From contig NZ_JZHZ01000007.1 in assembly GCF_000963005.1 (NCBI RefSeq), positions 2,544,808 through 2,608,807 on the forward strand: DNA of 64,000 bases, read 5' to 3'. The DNA is from Xanthomonas sp. GPE 39 (lineage in GTDB: Bacteria; Pseudomonadota; Gammaproteobacteria; Xanthomonadales; Xanthomonadaceae). The first letter of the stretch is position 1. Each line of letters begins with the position of its first letter. The notes below the pieces were generated by a model. The model did not search any database. It saw nothing but the letters and a program-made list of their open reading frames with translations, and was not told the DNA's origin. Positions 48,320 to 58,238 of the stretch are shown here, in pieces. The position numbers were made by a program, and so were the translations under genes.

Positions 48320-49630
48320 ATGCAGCACACCCGCTCACACGCCCTGTTCGCACAAGCGCAATCGCTGATCCCCGGCGGAGTCAATTCGCCGGTGCGCGCC
48401 TTCAAATCGGTCGGCGGCGAACCGTTCTTCGTGCAGCGCGCCGACGGCCCATATCTGTACGACGTGGACGGTCACCGTTACATCGACTACGTCGGCTCGT
48501 GGGGGCCGATGATCGCCGGCCACAACCACCCGGCGGTGCGCGAGGCGGTGCAGCGCGCAATTGCCGACGGGCTATCGTTCGGCGCGCCATGCCCGGCCGA
48601 GGTGACGATGGCGCAGACCATCACCCGGCTGGTGCCTTCGTGCGAGATGGTGCGCATGGTCAACTCCGGCACCGAAGCCACGCTATCGGCCGTGCGTCTG
48701 GCGCGCGGCGCGACCGGGCGCAGCCGCATCGTCAAATTCGAAGGCTGCTATCACGGCCACGGCGATTCGTTTCTGGTCAAGGCCGGCAGCGGCATGCTGA
48801 CTCTGGGCGTGCCGACCTCCCCTGGCGTGCCGGCAGCGCTGAGCGAACTCACCGCCACACTGGCCTACAACGACGTCGAGGGCGCTAACGCGCTGTTCGC
48901 GCAGATGGGCGATGAGATCGCCGCCGTCATCATCGAGCCGGTGGTCGGCAACGCCAACTGCATCCCGCCGCGCGCCGGCTACCTGCAGCATCTGCGCGCA
49001 CTGTGCACCCAGCATGGCGCATTGCTGATTTTCGACGAAGTGATGACCGGCTTCCGCGTCGCCCTCGGCGGCGCGCAGGCGCACTATGGCGTGGTGCCGG
49101 ACCTGACCACCTTCGGCAAGATCATCGGCGGTGGCATGCCCGTGGGCGCCTATGGCGGACGCGCCGCGCTGATGCGACAAATCGCGCCATCTGGCCCGAT
49201 CTATCAGGCCGGTACGCTGAGCGGCAATCCGGCGGCAATGGCCGCCGGCCTGGCACTGCTGGAGTTGATCCAGGCACCGGGCTTCCACCAACGTCTGGAG
49301 GCGAGCACCACGGCGTTGTGCGCTGGGCTCGAACAAGCCGCCGCCGCCGCTGGCGTGGCCGTCACCACCAATCAAGTCGGTGGGATGTTCGGCCTGTTCT
49401 TCACCAGCGAGAAGGTGGAGACCTACGCACAGGCCACCGCCTGCGACACCGCCGCGTTCAACCGCTTCTTCCACGCGATGCTCGCACGCGGTGTGTTCCT
49501 GGCGCCTTCGGCATACGAAGCCGGATTCGTCTCCAGCGCCCACGACGACGCCGTATTGGCGGCGACGCTGCAAGCAGCACGCGAGGCGTTTGCGGAGGTC
49601 GCTGCGGCTGACCAAGCCCGAAGCGAATAA
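48320..49630 (+). CDS. hemL: Glutamate-1-semialdehyde 2,1-aminomutase
   Basis: 436 aa from the ATG at 48320 (GAGG 9 bp upstream; the ATG at 48311 has its ribosome site too close). PLP class III fold: [68 protein letters not shown] and the PLP lysine in [18 protein letters not shown]. Forms 5-aminolevulinate for haem. Convergent with argD, the two stops only 3 bp apart. Confidence 0.96.
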   Translation: MQHTRSHALFAQAQSLIPGGVNSPVRAFKSVGGEPFFVQRADGPYLYDVDGHRYIDYVGSWGPMIAGHNHPAVREAVQRAIADGLSFGAPCPAEVTMAQTITRLVPSCEMVRMVNSGTEATLSAVRLARGATGRSRIVKFEGCYHGHGDSFLVKAGSGMLTLGVPTSPGVPAALSELTATLAYNDVEGANALFAQMGDEIAAVIIEPVVGNANCIPPRAGYLQHLRALCTQHGALLIFDEVMTGFRVALGGAQAHYGVVPDLTTFGKIIGGGMPVGAYGGRAALMRQIAPSGPIYQAGTLSGNPAAMAAGLALLELIQAPGFHQRLEASTTALCAGLEQAAAAAGVAVTTNQVGGMFGLFFTSEKVETYAQATACDTAAFNRFFHAMLARGVFLAPSAYEAGFVSSAHDDAVLAATLQAAREAFAEVAAADQARSE

Positions 49631-49633
49631 CGC

Positions 49634-50866
49634 TCAGCGCGTGGCGAGGTAATCGTGCAAAGCGCCGCGCAGACGCGTCAGGCCGGCGCTCAGTTCGGCA
49701 TCGCTGAGGTTCAACGCCGGCACGAAGCGCAACACATCCGGACCGGCTTGCAGGATCAGCACGCCATGCGCGGCGGCATGATCGAGGATCGCGCCCGCCT
49801 GACCCGCATGCACCGAGGTCAGCACCGCGCCCAGCATCAGGCCACGGCCGCGCACCTGGGAAAACAGCGCGAAATCGTCGTTGAGCGCAGCCAATCCCTC
49901 ACGCAACGCCGCCGACTGCTTGACCACATTGGCCGCGATCGACGCCGATGCCAGCTTGCGCAGCGCCACCCGCGCCACTGCGGCCGCCAACGGATTACCG
50001 CCAAACGTGGTGCCATGCGCGCCGAACTGCATGGCCTCGGCCACCTTTGGCCCGGCCAGCATCGCCCCAATCGGGAAGCCACCGCCCAGCGCCTTGGCTA
50101 AGGTCACGATGTCCGGCACCACCTCGTCTTGCCAATGCGCGAACAAGGTGCCGGTGCGGCCCATGCCACATTGGATTTCGTCCAGAACCAGCAAAGCGTC
50201 ATGACGATCGCACAGCGCACGCACCTGTGCCAGGAAACCTGGCGCGGCTGGCATCACCCCGCCCTCGCCCTGCACCGGCTCCAGCATGACCGCAGCCACA
50301 TCGCCGGTGGCCATCGCCGTTTCCAATTGCGCGATATCGTTGAAGTCGACGTAACGGAAGCCGCCAGGCAACGGTTCGTAGCCTTCCTGATATTTAGGCT
50401 GCGCGGTCGCGGTGACCGCCGCCAGCGTCCGGCCGTGAAAGCTGCCGCGAAAGGTCACGATGACCCGCTGCTGCGGCGCGCGCCCCTGGTTGGCGGCACA
50501 CTTGCGCACCAGCTTGATCGCCGCCTCATTGGCCTCGGCGCCGGAATTGCACAGGTACACCTTGTGTGCGAACCGCGATGACTCAACCAACTCCTCGGCC
50601 AGACGCAACGGTGGCTCACTGTAGAACACATTGCTGGTGTGCCACAGCTTGCCCGCCTGCTCCAGCAGCGCCGCATGCAGATCCGGATCGTTGTGACCGA
50701 GCCCGCACACGGCAATGCCGGCGGCCAGATCGATGTAGTCGCGCCCCTCGCTATCCCACAAGATGGAGCCCTGGCCACGCTCCAGCACCAAGTGGCGCTG
50801 GCGATAGATCGGCAGGCAATAGCGCTGGGCGAGGGCGATCAGCTGCGCGGCGGCAGAAGCGGTCAT
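49634..50866 (-). CDS. argD: Acetylornithine aminotransferase
   Basis: 410 aa from the ATG at 50866. Class III PLP aminotransferase: DYIDLAAGIAVCGLGHNDPD, CNSGAEANEAAIKLVRK, LVLDEIQCGMGRTGTLFAHW and the PLP lysine in TLAKALGGGFPIGAML. The HTSNVFY motif supports ArgD over other omega-aminotransferases. Could also act on succinyl-ornithine or N-succinyl-DAP. Confidence 0.92.
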   Translation of the reverse strand: MTASAAAQLIALAQRYCLPIYRQRHLVLERGQGSILWDSEGRDYIDLAAGIAVCGLGHNDPDLHAALLEQAGKLWHTSNVFYSEPPLRLAEELVESSRFAHKVYLCNSGAEANEAAIKLVRKCAANQGRAPQQRVIVTFRGSFHGRTLAAVTATAQPKYQEGYEPLPGGFRYVDFNDIAQLETAMATGDVAAVMLEPVQGEGGVMPAAPGFLAQVRALCDRHDALLVLDEIQCGMGRTGTLFAHWQDEVVPDIVTLAKALGGGFPIGAMLAGPKVAEAMQFGAHGTTFGGNPLAAAVARVALRKLASASIAANVVKQSAALREGLAALNDDFALFSQVRGRGLMLGAVLTSVHAGQAGAILDHAAAHGVLILQAGPDVLRFVPALNLSDAELSAGLTRLRGALHDYLATR

Positions 50867-50953
50867 CGAAGCAATCCAGCAGGGAAAAGCCAATTATAAA
50901 GAAAAGACCACCGCGACCGCCTGCGTTCAGCGCTGTGCAAGACGCAAAGCGGT

Positions 50954-51376
50954 TCACCATACCCCGGTGTTGGGCATCGACGCCCACGGCTCGGCCGGAG
51001 CCAGTGCCTCGCCCTTTTGCAGCAGCTCGATCGAGATCAGGTCGGGGCTGCGCACAAAGGCCATGCGTCCGTCGCGCGGCGGACGATTGATGGTCACGCC
51101 CTGCGCCTGCAGGTGCGCACAGATGGCGTAGATGTCATCGACCTCAAACGCCAGATGACCGAAATTACGCGCGCTACCGTAGTCCTCGTCCGAGCCCCAG
51201 TTGTAGGTCAGCTCGACTTCGGCATCGGGGTTTTCCGGCGCGCCGAAATACACCAGGGTGAACTTACCCGCCGCGTTCTCGATGCGACGGGTCTCGTACA
51301 GGCCCAGGCCTTTGGTAAAGAACGCGCTGGTCTTTTCCAGATCGTGGACGCGGATCATGGCATGCAGGTATTTCAT
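50954..51376 (-). CDS. gloA: Lactoylglutathione lyase (glyoxalase I)
   Basis: 140 aa. Metal ligands fit GloA: His in [13 protein letters not shown], Glu in [13 protein letters not shown], His in [12 protein letters not shown] and Glu in [11 protein letters not shown]. Length matches the short bacterial nickel-type enzyme. Detoxifies methylglyoxal with glutathione. Confidence 0.94.
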   Translation of the reverse strand: MKYLHAMIRVHDLEKTSAFFTKGLGLYETRRIENAAGKFTLVYFGAPENPDAEVELTYNWGSDEDYGSARNFGHLAFEVDDIYAICAHLQAQGVTINRPPRDGRMAFVRSPDLISIELLQKGEALAPAEPWASMPNTGVW

Positions 51377-51744
51377 CGCGACACTCCAGTGAATGGGGAA
51401 AACGGCTGAGCGCCTGCGTACTCGCCACGCAGCAGCGCTACCCTACGCCGATGTACAGGGTAGCGCCGACATCGAGCAAGCAGGTCGATGCCGGCGCGGC
51501 TTGCCACCGGAACAACCGATGCTGCCGCAACGACGGCAAGCGCCAGCGGCGCCCCTGTGTGCCGCTTCGACCGGCACGGCGGCGGGGTAGATGGCGCTCG
51601 CACTCATACGCGTGGAAGCAACACTTCGCACGCTTTTAGAAGCACAAGCTGATGCAGATGCCCAACGGAGGAGGCAACGATGCAACCGACGCCGCGCCTG
51701 TCCTGCATCGCCAGCAATGCGCGAGACGCATCGCCCGCAACGAC
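51377..51744. other. Non-coding gap between gloA and the RIO-like kinase gene
   Basis: 368 bp holding the gloA promoter and the end of the minus-strand kinase gene. Overlapping frames on both strands lack ribosome sites and familiar motifs, so no gene is called. No repeat or hairpin with a T-run stood out. Confidence 0.4.
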
Positions 51745-52401
51745 TCACGGTTTCGGCCCCTGGCCTTCGTTGTCCTCCCAGTGCAGCACGCGCCGGGTCA
51801 CGAAACGGTACACCCGCTTGCCACTGGCAAACCACAGCGTGCGCACCCAGGAATGGCGCTTGAGCAGACGCCGTTCCACTGGCGTCAGCGCATGCGCGCA
51901 ATACATGCGCTTGTGCTTGAGCAGATGGCGCAGATCCTCGCGTGCCAGCAAGCGCATCCAGCGCGAACGTGGCGCCCCACGCACCGCCAGTTGGAAATCG
52001 ATCAACGCCGGACGACCGTCTTCCAGCACCAGCCAATTCGCTTCCTTGGCCAGGTCGTTGTGCGCCACCCCGCGCCGGTGTACTTGCTGCAACAGACGCC
52101 GGGCATTGCGGAAATACGCCAGGTCCCCGCGCGGCGGCCGCTGGTACATCGCCGCGCCGGCCAGATAGCTGCGGTCCAGGAAGGTGCCGTCCCAACCGCG
52201 CAATTGCGGAGTGGCCGCCATGCCCGCTAACTGCAGCAATGCGCAGGCTTCGCGCCGCGCCAACCACCATGCCGGCAGGCGCAACCACCACGGCGAGGCG
52301 CTCAGATCGCGGCGCACGAAGCGCGCATCGCCTTCGCCCAGCAACAGGATGCGCCCGAAGCTGTCGGACTTGAGGATCTGAACGGAATCGGCTGAAGGCA
52401 T
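51745..52401 (-). CDS. RIO1-like atypical protein kinase
   Basis: 218 aa. Catalytic loop RGVAHNDLAKEANWLV (HxD type, here HND) and metal motif PALIDFQLAVRG (DFx with Asp) are intact. The N-lobe nucleotide region is LLLGEGDARFVRRDL. Bacterial RIO-like and lipopolysaccharide-kinase-like proteins share this motif set, so the substrate cannot be stated. The C-terminus is basic (ERRLLKRHSWVRTLWFASGK). Divergent from the DedA-PAP2 gene. Confidence 0.82.
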   Translation of the reverse strand: MPSADSVQILKSDSFGRILLLGEGDARFVRRDLSASPWWLRLPAWWLARREACALLQLAGMAATPQLRGWDGTFLDRSYLAGAAMYQRPPRGDLAYFRNARRLLQQVHRRGVAHNDLAKEANWLVLEDGRPALIDFQLAVRGAPRSRWMRLLAREDLRHLLKHKRMYCAHALTPVERRLLKRHSWVRTLWFASGKRVYRFVTRRVLHWEDNEGQGPKP

Positions 52402-52449
52402 CGTCCCAGTTTACGCGGAACACTATCCAGACCCGCCTATACTTCGCGG

Positions 52450-54465
52450 ATGAATGTCTCATGGACCGATGCCACGCTGGCGTGGATCGCAGCACACCCT
52501 ATGCTGGCCGGCGTGGTCATCTTCGCGATCGCGCTCTGCGATGCGGTCATCATCCTCGGCACGGTGGTGCCGGCGCTGCCGCTGCTGTTCGCGATCGGCG
52601 TCTTGATCGGCCTGGGCAAGATTTCCGGTCCATATGCAGTCCTCAGCGCAGCGCTCGGCGCACTGATCGGCGACGCGTTCAGCTATTGGGTCGGATACCG
52701 CTGGGGCCACCGGCTGCGCAGCTACTGGCCATTCAAACGCTATCCGCAGTGGCTGGACCGTGGCGAGGCAATGTTCCGCCGCAATGCGTTCAAAAGCATT
52801 TTGGTCGCCCGCTACGTAGGCGCGATCCGGCCATTCGTACCCGCGGTGGCAGGCATGTCGAAGATGCCGCTACGGCGCTACCTGCCGGCCAGCAGTGTGG
52901 CGGCGGTGACCTGGGCACTGCTGTTCCTCGGGCCGGGCTGGCTACTCGGCCAGGCTTACGAGGCGGTGGCGGCGGTGGCCGGGCGCCTGTTCCTGGTTCT
53001 GGGCCTGCTGGCGTTGGCGTTGGCGCTGGCCTGGACCATCGTGCTGTACGGCTACCGTTGGTCGGCCGGGCACATGGATGCGCTGTTGGCGCGCGCACTG
53101 GACTGGTCACATCGGCATCCCGTGCTCGGTCGCTATTCGGTCGCCGTGTTCGACCCGCAACGGCGCGAGTCCGTGCCGTTGGCGATGCTGGCGACGATGT
53201 TGCTGGCGCTGGGGTGGGGCTGGTTCGCACTGCTGATGCTGGTGATCGCGCACGACGCGCCGCTGCGCCTGGACCTGGCCGTGCACGAGCTGATGCTGGC
53301 GCTGCGCAATCCATTGGCGGATGCGCCGATGACCGCGCTGGCCTCGCTCGGCAACTGGCAGGTATTGGCACCGGCCACCGCACTCGGCTTGGGCTATCTG
53401 GCTTGGCGCCGACGCTGGATGGCCGCGGCACACTGGCTGGCGGCGCTGGCGTTTGGCCTGGCCTTGACCAAACTGCTCGGCAGCACCGTTCAAGTGGTGC
53501 ACCCACCAACCGCCAGCAGCGGTTTCGGCTTCCCATCGGTCGCCGTGACCATGGCCACGATCGACTTCGGCTTCTTCGCGGTACTGATCGCACGCGAACT
53601 CCCCGGGCGCTCCAGGGTTTGGCCGTATCTACTGTCCGGCGCGGTGGTCACGCTGATCGGCTTCGCCCACCTCTACCTGGGTGCGCACTGGCTCAGCGAC
53701 GTCGTCGGCGGCATGCTGTTCGGCATCTTTTGGCTGTTGGTATTGGGCATCGCCTACCGCCGTCGCCTCGACCGCAGATTCTGGATAACACCGCTGGCCT
53801 GGCTGTTCTACGGTGGATTCGTGATCGCCGCGCTGTACTACGCCCCCCGAGACCTGGAACGCAAACTAGCCAAGTTCGAACCGGCGCCACCACCGCTGGT
53901 GCAGATCGCGAGCTCGGCGTGGTGGCGGCACGACTGGCAGCAACTGCCACCGCGTCGCAACGCATTCGACGACAACCAACGCTGGCCGCTGAACTTACAA
54001 CTGGCAGGATCGCTGGCACCATTGCAACATCAACTCGCTGCCGCTGGTTGGCGAGTGCAAGCACAGGCCGGCTGGCGACAAGCCCTGCAACTGCTCGACG
54101 ACACGGCCACCCCGGCACAGGTGCCGGTATTGCCAGCGACCCTGAATAGCCGAGTGGAATCGCTGCTGATGCTGCGCCCTGGCAAGCGCCCAGACGAGCT
54201 ATACGCGCTACGGCTGTGGCCAGCAGCCGCACGCCTGCAGCCAGGCAACCTGCCGCTGTGGCTCGGCAGTGCGCAGCGTCTGCACTACGAACGCCATTTC
54301 AACTTGATCGGGATGTGGCGACCGCTACCGGACACCGAGCCGGCACTGGACGCAGTCACCGACGCACTGCACGCACTGCCTACACGCAAGGAAGTGCAGC
54401 ACTCGTCGAAGGTGCAGGTGCTACTGATTAGAGGCGACGACGAGGTACAGACGCCATCGCACTGA
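52450..54465 (+). CDS. DedA / PAP2-like / LssY-like fusion membrane protein
   Basis: 671 aa. N-terminal DedA domain (about 10-200) with LVARYVGAIRPFVPAVAGMS. Then a PAP2-like membrane domain (about 215-440), and a soluble LssY-type C-terminal region (about 470-671). Many membrane helices. PAP2 enzymes need KxxxxxxRP, PSGH and SRxxxxxHxxxD. Here the second reads FGFPSVAVTMAT, so the PSGH His is lost, and the first motif ends in HP not RP; only the last (HLYLGAHWLSD) is close. The phosphatase half is therefore probably inactive unless it uses other residues. DedA proteins flip lipids such as undecaprenyl phosphate. Confidence 0.85.
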   Translation: MNVSWTDATLAWIAAHPMLAGVVIFAIALCDAVIILGTVVPALPLLFAIGVLIGLGKISGPYAVLSAALGALIGDAFSYWVGYRWGHRLRSYWPFKRYPQWLDRGEAMFRRNAFKSILVARYVGAIRPFVPAVAGMSKMPLRRYLPASSVAAVTWALLFLGPGWLLGQAYEAVAAVAGRLFLVLGLLALALALAWTIVLYGYRWSAGHMDALLARALDWSHRHPVLGRYSVAVFDPQRRESVPLAMLATMLLALGWGWFALLMLVIAHDAPLRLDLAVHELMLALRNPLADAPMTALASLGNWQVLAPATALGLGYLAWRRRWMAAAHWLAALAFGLALTKLLGSTVQVVHPPTASSGFGFPSVAVTMATIDFGFFAVLIARELPGRSRVWPYLLSGAVVTLIGFAHLYLGAHWLSDVVGGMLFGIFWLLVLGIAYRRRLDRRFWITPLAWLFYGGFVIAALYYAPRDLERKLAKFEPAPPPLVQIASSAWWRHDWQQLPPRRNAFDDNQRWPLNLQLAGSLAPLQHQLAAAGWRVQAQAGWRQALQLLDDTATPAQVPVLPATLNSRVESLLMLRPGKRPDELYALRLWPAAARLQPGNLPLWLGSAQRLHYERHFNLIGMWRPLPDTEPALDAVTDALHALPTRKEVQHSSKVQVLLIRGDDEVQTPSH

Positions 54466-54568
54466 ATCTCGCTTCGCACAACCACACCGACCGTCGCAGC
54501 AACCACGCACAAGGCATGGCGAACGCCACGCGACCTCAGCGACGGCCCCAGGCCTGCGCAGTGTCTGA

Positions 54569-55030
54569 CTACTTCACCTCAAGCCTGATCGATCTCGAAT
54601 CCGAAGCCTGCGCTTCCCTGGGCCGTGCGTAGATCAGCTCGACGACACCATTGCCACGCTCAATCGCTTTGAAGGTGAAGGTGACACTCCCAGCGCACCC
54701 CACCTGCCCCGCGCCACAAGAGCCAGTCGGGTGGTGAGACACGTCCAGCAGCGACAGCGGCCTCGGCAGGGTGCGTAACGCCCATGACATGCCGGTCGAC
54801 TGATTCTCTGGAAGCTCGATCGCGACCAACTGACCACGCTTGAGCGGAAATCCCTTCATGGCGTCCGCCAGGCAGGTCTTGGCTGCCGGCTGGTCAACGT
54901 TGCCGGTCACCTGGACGATGGAGCCATCCGAACATACACCCGTGCCAGGAGCGACAGCGCCTGCGGCCATGGCCGGAAGACTCAGGCAACCGCTGGCAGA
55001 AAGGATTAAAATTAGTAAAGAGCGTGTCAT
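54569..55030 (-). CDS. Secreted chagasin-type (I42) peptidase inhibitor
   Basis: 153 aa from the ATG at 55030. A signal peptide ends near AMAAG. The C-terminal half has the three inhibitor loops of the I42 family: LPENQSTGMSWAL (NPTTGY-like), VGCAGSVTFTFKAIERG and ELIYARPRE (YxRPW-like). Four Cys residues suggest disulfides. I42 proteins inhibit papain-family cysteine proteases, including those of hosts. Encoded convergently with the DedA fusion gene; no protease partner nearby. Confidence 0.78.
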   Translation of the reverse strand: MTRSLLILILSASGCLSLPAMAAGAVAPGTGVCSDGSIVQVTGNVDQPAAKTCLADAMKGFPLKRGQLVAIELPENQSTGMSWALRTLPRPLSLLDVSHHPTGSCGAGQVGCAGSVTFTFKAIERGNGVVELIYARPREAQASDSRSIRLEVK

Positions 55031-55311
55031 ACGAAGTCCTCGATGATGGATGAAAACGCGATGCAGGCGTCCGATCATCCGGTGCGCTGGGCCAGTGTCG
55101 GCCACCGCTGCGATACGGAAGGACGCAGCCAATCATCACCCACACAGACCAGCCCAAGGTTGAACGCGGGAGCGCGGCGCAACCGAACTATGCCGTCGCC
55201 CGCCGACCTTCGTGCGCATGGCACGCGGCGCATGGCTAGCTTATGTGCCGCCCTGAGAATTACTGGGGCCAAACACAGCGCGAAAATCGGCACGCCGCCA
55301 TGCATCGCTAC

Positions 55312-55893
55312 TCACGGAATCCAGGCTAGCAATTGCTCCAGCCGCACATGCGGATCGTCTTGCTGCAACAGCGACAGGCGTTGCCGTTCGTCGAGGGGCA
55401 ACAGTTCGGCCAGACGCCAGCCGACCCAGGCGGCCTGATCGAGCAGGCGCGGCCCGGGCACCGGATACACCGCAGCCGCCTGGTCCAACAAACTCTCCAG
55501 CAGCGTCGCCAGCAACGCATGCTGTGGACGCAGTTCGTCGTCGTGATCCGGTTCGCACCACGTTATATCGCCCATCACCAGGCCGTTGTCGCGGGTCCAG
55601 TGACGCGCTACATGAAAGCGCCGCGCGCCGCGCAGACTCAACAGCAGCACGCCATCGGGGCCGACATCGAAATCGACGATCCGCGCCTCGGTGCCGAACT
55701 CAGCCGGTAACGCTGCGGCACCAGTCTCACTGCCATGGAGGATCAAGCACACACCGAAACCACTGTCTTGACGGCCACACTCGCGGACCAAGTCGAGATA
55801 ACGCGGCTCGAATACGCGCAGCTTCATCCAGGCGCCCGGTAGCAGCGCCTTATGCAGCATGAACAGCGGCAGTGTCGCTCGCTCCGCGCTCAC
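55312..55893 (-). CDS. LON substrate-binding-domain protein
   Basis: 193 aa from a GTG at 55893 (GGAG 7 bp upstream; a GTG at 55899 is closer to the ribosome site). PUA-like LON N-terminal domain: TLPLFMLHKALLPGAWMKLR, FEPRYLDLVRECGRQDSGFG and LLSLRGARRFHVARH, followed by a helical part (LDERQRLSLLQQDDPHVRLE). No ATPase or protease domain, so it is the stand-alone LON-domain family. Lies 28 bp after mpl and is probably co-transcribed. Confidence 0.88.
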   Translation of the reverse strand: MSAERATLPLFMLHKALLPGAWMKLRVFEPRYLDLVRECGRQDSGFGVCLILHGSETGAAALPAEFGTEARIVDFDVGPDGVLLLSLRGARRFHVARHWTRDNGLVMGDITWCEPDHDDELRPQHALLATLLESLLDQAAAVYPVPGPRLLDQAAWVGWRLAELLPLDERQRLSLLQQDDPHVRLEQLLAWIP

Positions 55894-55921
55894 TCGCACA
55901 CTCCGCTGCGTTCAAGCAGGA

Positions 55922-57298
55922 TCATTGAAGCGCCGACAAAAAGCGCCGTGGCGCGCCGTCGAAACCACCGTTAGACATGAACACCACATGGTCGCCCGCG
56001 CGTGCCTGCGCCTGCAGGGTAACCAGCAACGCGTCCACGTCGGCGGCGACGCACGCCTGACCGCGCACTGCGGCGATCACCTTGGCAGCGTCCCAGGCCA
56101 GCTCTGGACGCTGCAAGAACACCACCGCATCGGCCACCTCCAACGACGGCGCCAGCGCGTCGGCATGCGCGCCCAAGCGCATCGAATTACTGCGCGGCTC
56201 CATCGCCACCACGATACGCGCCGCACCGACCCTGGCACGCAATCCTTCCAGAGTGGTGCGGATCGCGGTGGGATGATGGGCGAAATCGTCGTACACGGTG
56301 ATGCCCTGCGCCTGACCAAGCACTTCCAGCCGCCGCTTGACACTACGAAAACGCGCCAACGCGGGTATTACCTGCGCAGGAGCCACACCAACCGCATGCG
56401 CCGCCGCCAAAGCCGCCAGCGCGTTCATCACGTTGTGGCGACCGAGCAAAGACCATTCGACCACGCCCAATTGCTGGCCTGCATGCAGCACCGCAAAACG
56501 GCTGCCATCGGCGGCAAGTAGACGCGCGCTCCAATCGAATTCCGGATCCAAGCCAAAGCGCTCCACTGGCGTCCAGCAGCCCATCGCCAGCACCTCGCGC
56601 AGATGCGCGTCCTCGCCGTTGACGATCAGACGGCCACGGCGCGGCACCGTGCGCACCAGGTGGTGGAACTGACGCTGGATCGCGGCGACATCGGGAAAGA
56701 TATCGGCGTGATCGTATTCAAGGTTGTTGAGGATCGCCACCAGCGGCCGGTAGTGCACAAACTTGCTGCGCTTGTCGAAGAAGGCGGTGTCGTATTCGTC
56801 GGCCTCGACCACGAACAACGGCCGCTGCGGGTCAGCGACGCGGCCGCCCAGGCGCGCCGACACGCCGAAATCCTCGGCCACTCCGCCGATCAGGAACCCC
56901 GGCTCGCGACCGGCCGCCTGCAGTAACCAGGTCAGGATACTGGTGGTGGTGGTCTTGCCATGGGTGCCCGCCACTGCCAGCGTGTCGCGCCCGGGCAAGA
57001 CCTGCTCGCTCAACCACTGCGCCCCGGACATGTAAGCGCGTCCGGCATCAAGCACCGCCTCCACGGCGGGGTTGCCGCGCGAGAGCGCATTACCGACGAT
57101 CACCTGCGCGCAATCGGCATCGATGTGCTCGGGCAGGTAGCCCTGCTTCAAGGCGATGCCCAATTGCTCCAACTGCGTGGACATCGGCGGATAGATCGCC
57201 TGGTCGCTGCCCTCGACCACATGGCCGAGCTCCCGCGCAAGCGCGGCGACACCGCCCATGAACGTACCGGCGATGCCGAGAATATGGATCTTGCTCAT
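55922..57298 (-). CDS. mpl: UDP-MurNAc:L-alanyl-gamma-D-glutamyl-meso-diaminopimelate ligase
   Basis: 458 aa from the ATG at 57298, like E. coli Mpl (457). ATP loop AVAGTHGKTTTTSILTWLL, then VVEADEYDTAFFDKRSKFVH, LNNLEYDHADIFPD, GRHNVMNALAALAAAHAVGV and YDDFAHHPTAIRTTLEGL. Ligates recycled murein tripeptide to UDP-MurNAc. Upstream of the LON-domain gene. Confidence 0.95.
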   Translation of the reverse strand: MSKIHILGIAGTFMGGVAALARELGHVVEGSDQAIYPPMSTQLEQLGIALKQGYLPEHIDADCAQVIVGNALSRGNPAVEAVLDAGRAYMSGAQWLSEQVLPGRDTLAVAGTHGKTTTTSILTWLLQAAGREPGFLIGGVAEDFGVSARLGGRVADPQRPLFVVEADEYDTAFFDKRSKFVHYRPLVAILNNLEYDHADIFPDVAAIQRQFHHLVRTVPRRGRLIVNGEDAHLREVLAMGCWTPVERFGLDPEFDWSARLLAADGSRFAVLHAGQQLGVVEWSLLGRHNVMNALAALAAAHAVGVAPAQVIPALARFRSVKRRLEVLGQAQGITVYDDFAHHPTAIRTTLEGLRARVGAARIVVAMEPRSNSMRLGAHADALAPSLEVADAVVFLQRPELAWDAAKVIAAVRGQACVAADVDALLVTLQAQARAGDHVVFMSNGGFDGAPRRFLSALQ

Positions 57299-57535
57299 GG
57301 GCCGATTGTCGCCGATCCCCCGACCCACGCAAACTGGCAAATCGTCTGAGGCGGGGACGACTGCACAGTGGCAGCATGCGGATGCGCCATGCACAAGCGA
57401 ACAGGCTCAGCAGGCGCTCGCATTATCCAGCCGCACTGCACCGGACCCGATACAACGATCTAGCGCAGCAGCAGCGCGCGAGGTTGCCGGCGGACGCGCA
57501 TCGAGCGCATCCGCAGACGTCACTGCGCTGGTGCC

Positions 57536-58099
57536 TCAGCGGCCGATCGCGGCCAGAATGCGGGCCAGGACCTCGTCCAGCGAGCCCACGCCATCCACGC
57601 GCGCAAGCGTGCCGCGCTTATCGTAGAAGCCGATCACCGGCGCCGTCGAATCGTTGTACACCTGCAATCGTTTGCGCACCGACGCGGGATTATCGTCCTC
57701 GCGGCCCTCGGCCTTGGCGCGGCCAGCGATGCGTTCCACCAGCAGATCGGTGGCGACGTCCAACTGCACCACCGCGCCCAGCGGTTGGCCGAGTCTGCCC
57801 AGCAATTCATCCAGCGCGCCCGCCTGGGCCAGATTGCGCGGATAACCATCGAGGATGAAGCCGTTGCGCACATCCTCACGACTCAGCCGCGATGCCAGCA
57901 TGCCCAGCAGAATATCGTCGGAGACCAGGTCGCCGCGCGCCATGACTTCTTTGGCTTGCACGCCCAGCGGCGTGCCGGCGGCCACTTCCGCGCGCAGCAG
58001 ATCACCGGTGGAAATGTGCGGAATCTGCAGTGTGTCCTTCAGGCGGGCCGCCTGCGTGCCCTTGCCCGATCCGGGCGGTCCCAATAGAACCAATCGCAT
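57536..58099 (-). CDS. adk: Adenylate kinase (short form)
   Basis: 187 aa from the ATG at 58099 (the TTG before it is not needed). P-loop LLGPPGSGKGTQAARL; LQIPHISTGDLLRAEV; FILDGYPRNLAQAGAL; and the arginines of RAKAEGREDDNPASVRKRL. The LID is the short type without Cys or zinc. Converts AMP + ATP to 2 ADP. Divergent from the PPi-PFK gene. Confidence 0.96.
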   Translation of the reverse strand: MRLVLLGPPGSGKGTQAARLKDTLQIPHISTGDLLRAEVAAGTPLGVQAKEVMARGDLVSDDILLGMLASRLSREDVRNGFILDGYPRNLAQAGALDELLGRLGQPLGAVVQLDVATDLLVERIAGRAKAEGREDDNPASVRKRLQVYNDSTAPVIGFYDKRGTLARVDGVGSLDEVLARILAAIGR

Positions 58100-58238
58100 C
58101 AACCTGACTCCTCAAGGAAATTACCGTGCATGACCAGCAGCGTTAGACTCGCAGGCCAACGCTGCGCCGCAAGCCTCCCAGCTTACCGCATCCGGGCAAT
58201 GTCCCGACAATGTCCCCACCCAGGAGCGACCCTCGACC

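Noticed and set aside
51377-51744. Small gene between gloA and the kinase gene
   Set aside because: Frames of 60-190 codons exist but lack ribosome sites and family features.
52461-54149. 562-codon frame inside the DedA fusion gene
   Set aside because: Out-of-frame shadow; Gly/Arg/Ala-rich with no motif, whereas the 52450 frame has DedA and PAP2 signatures.
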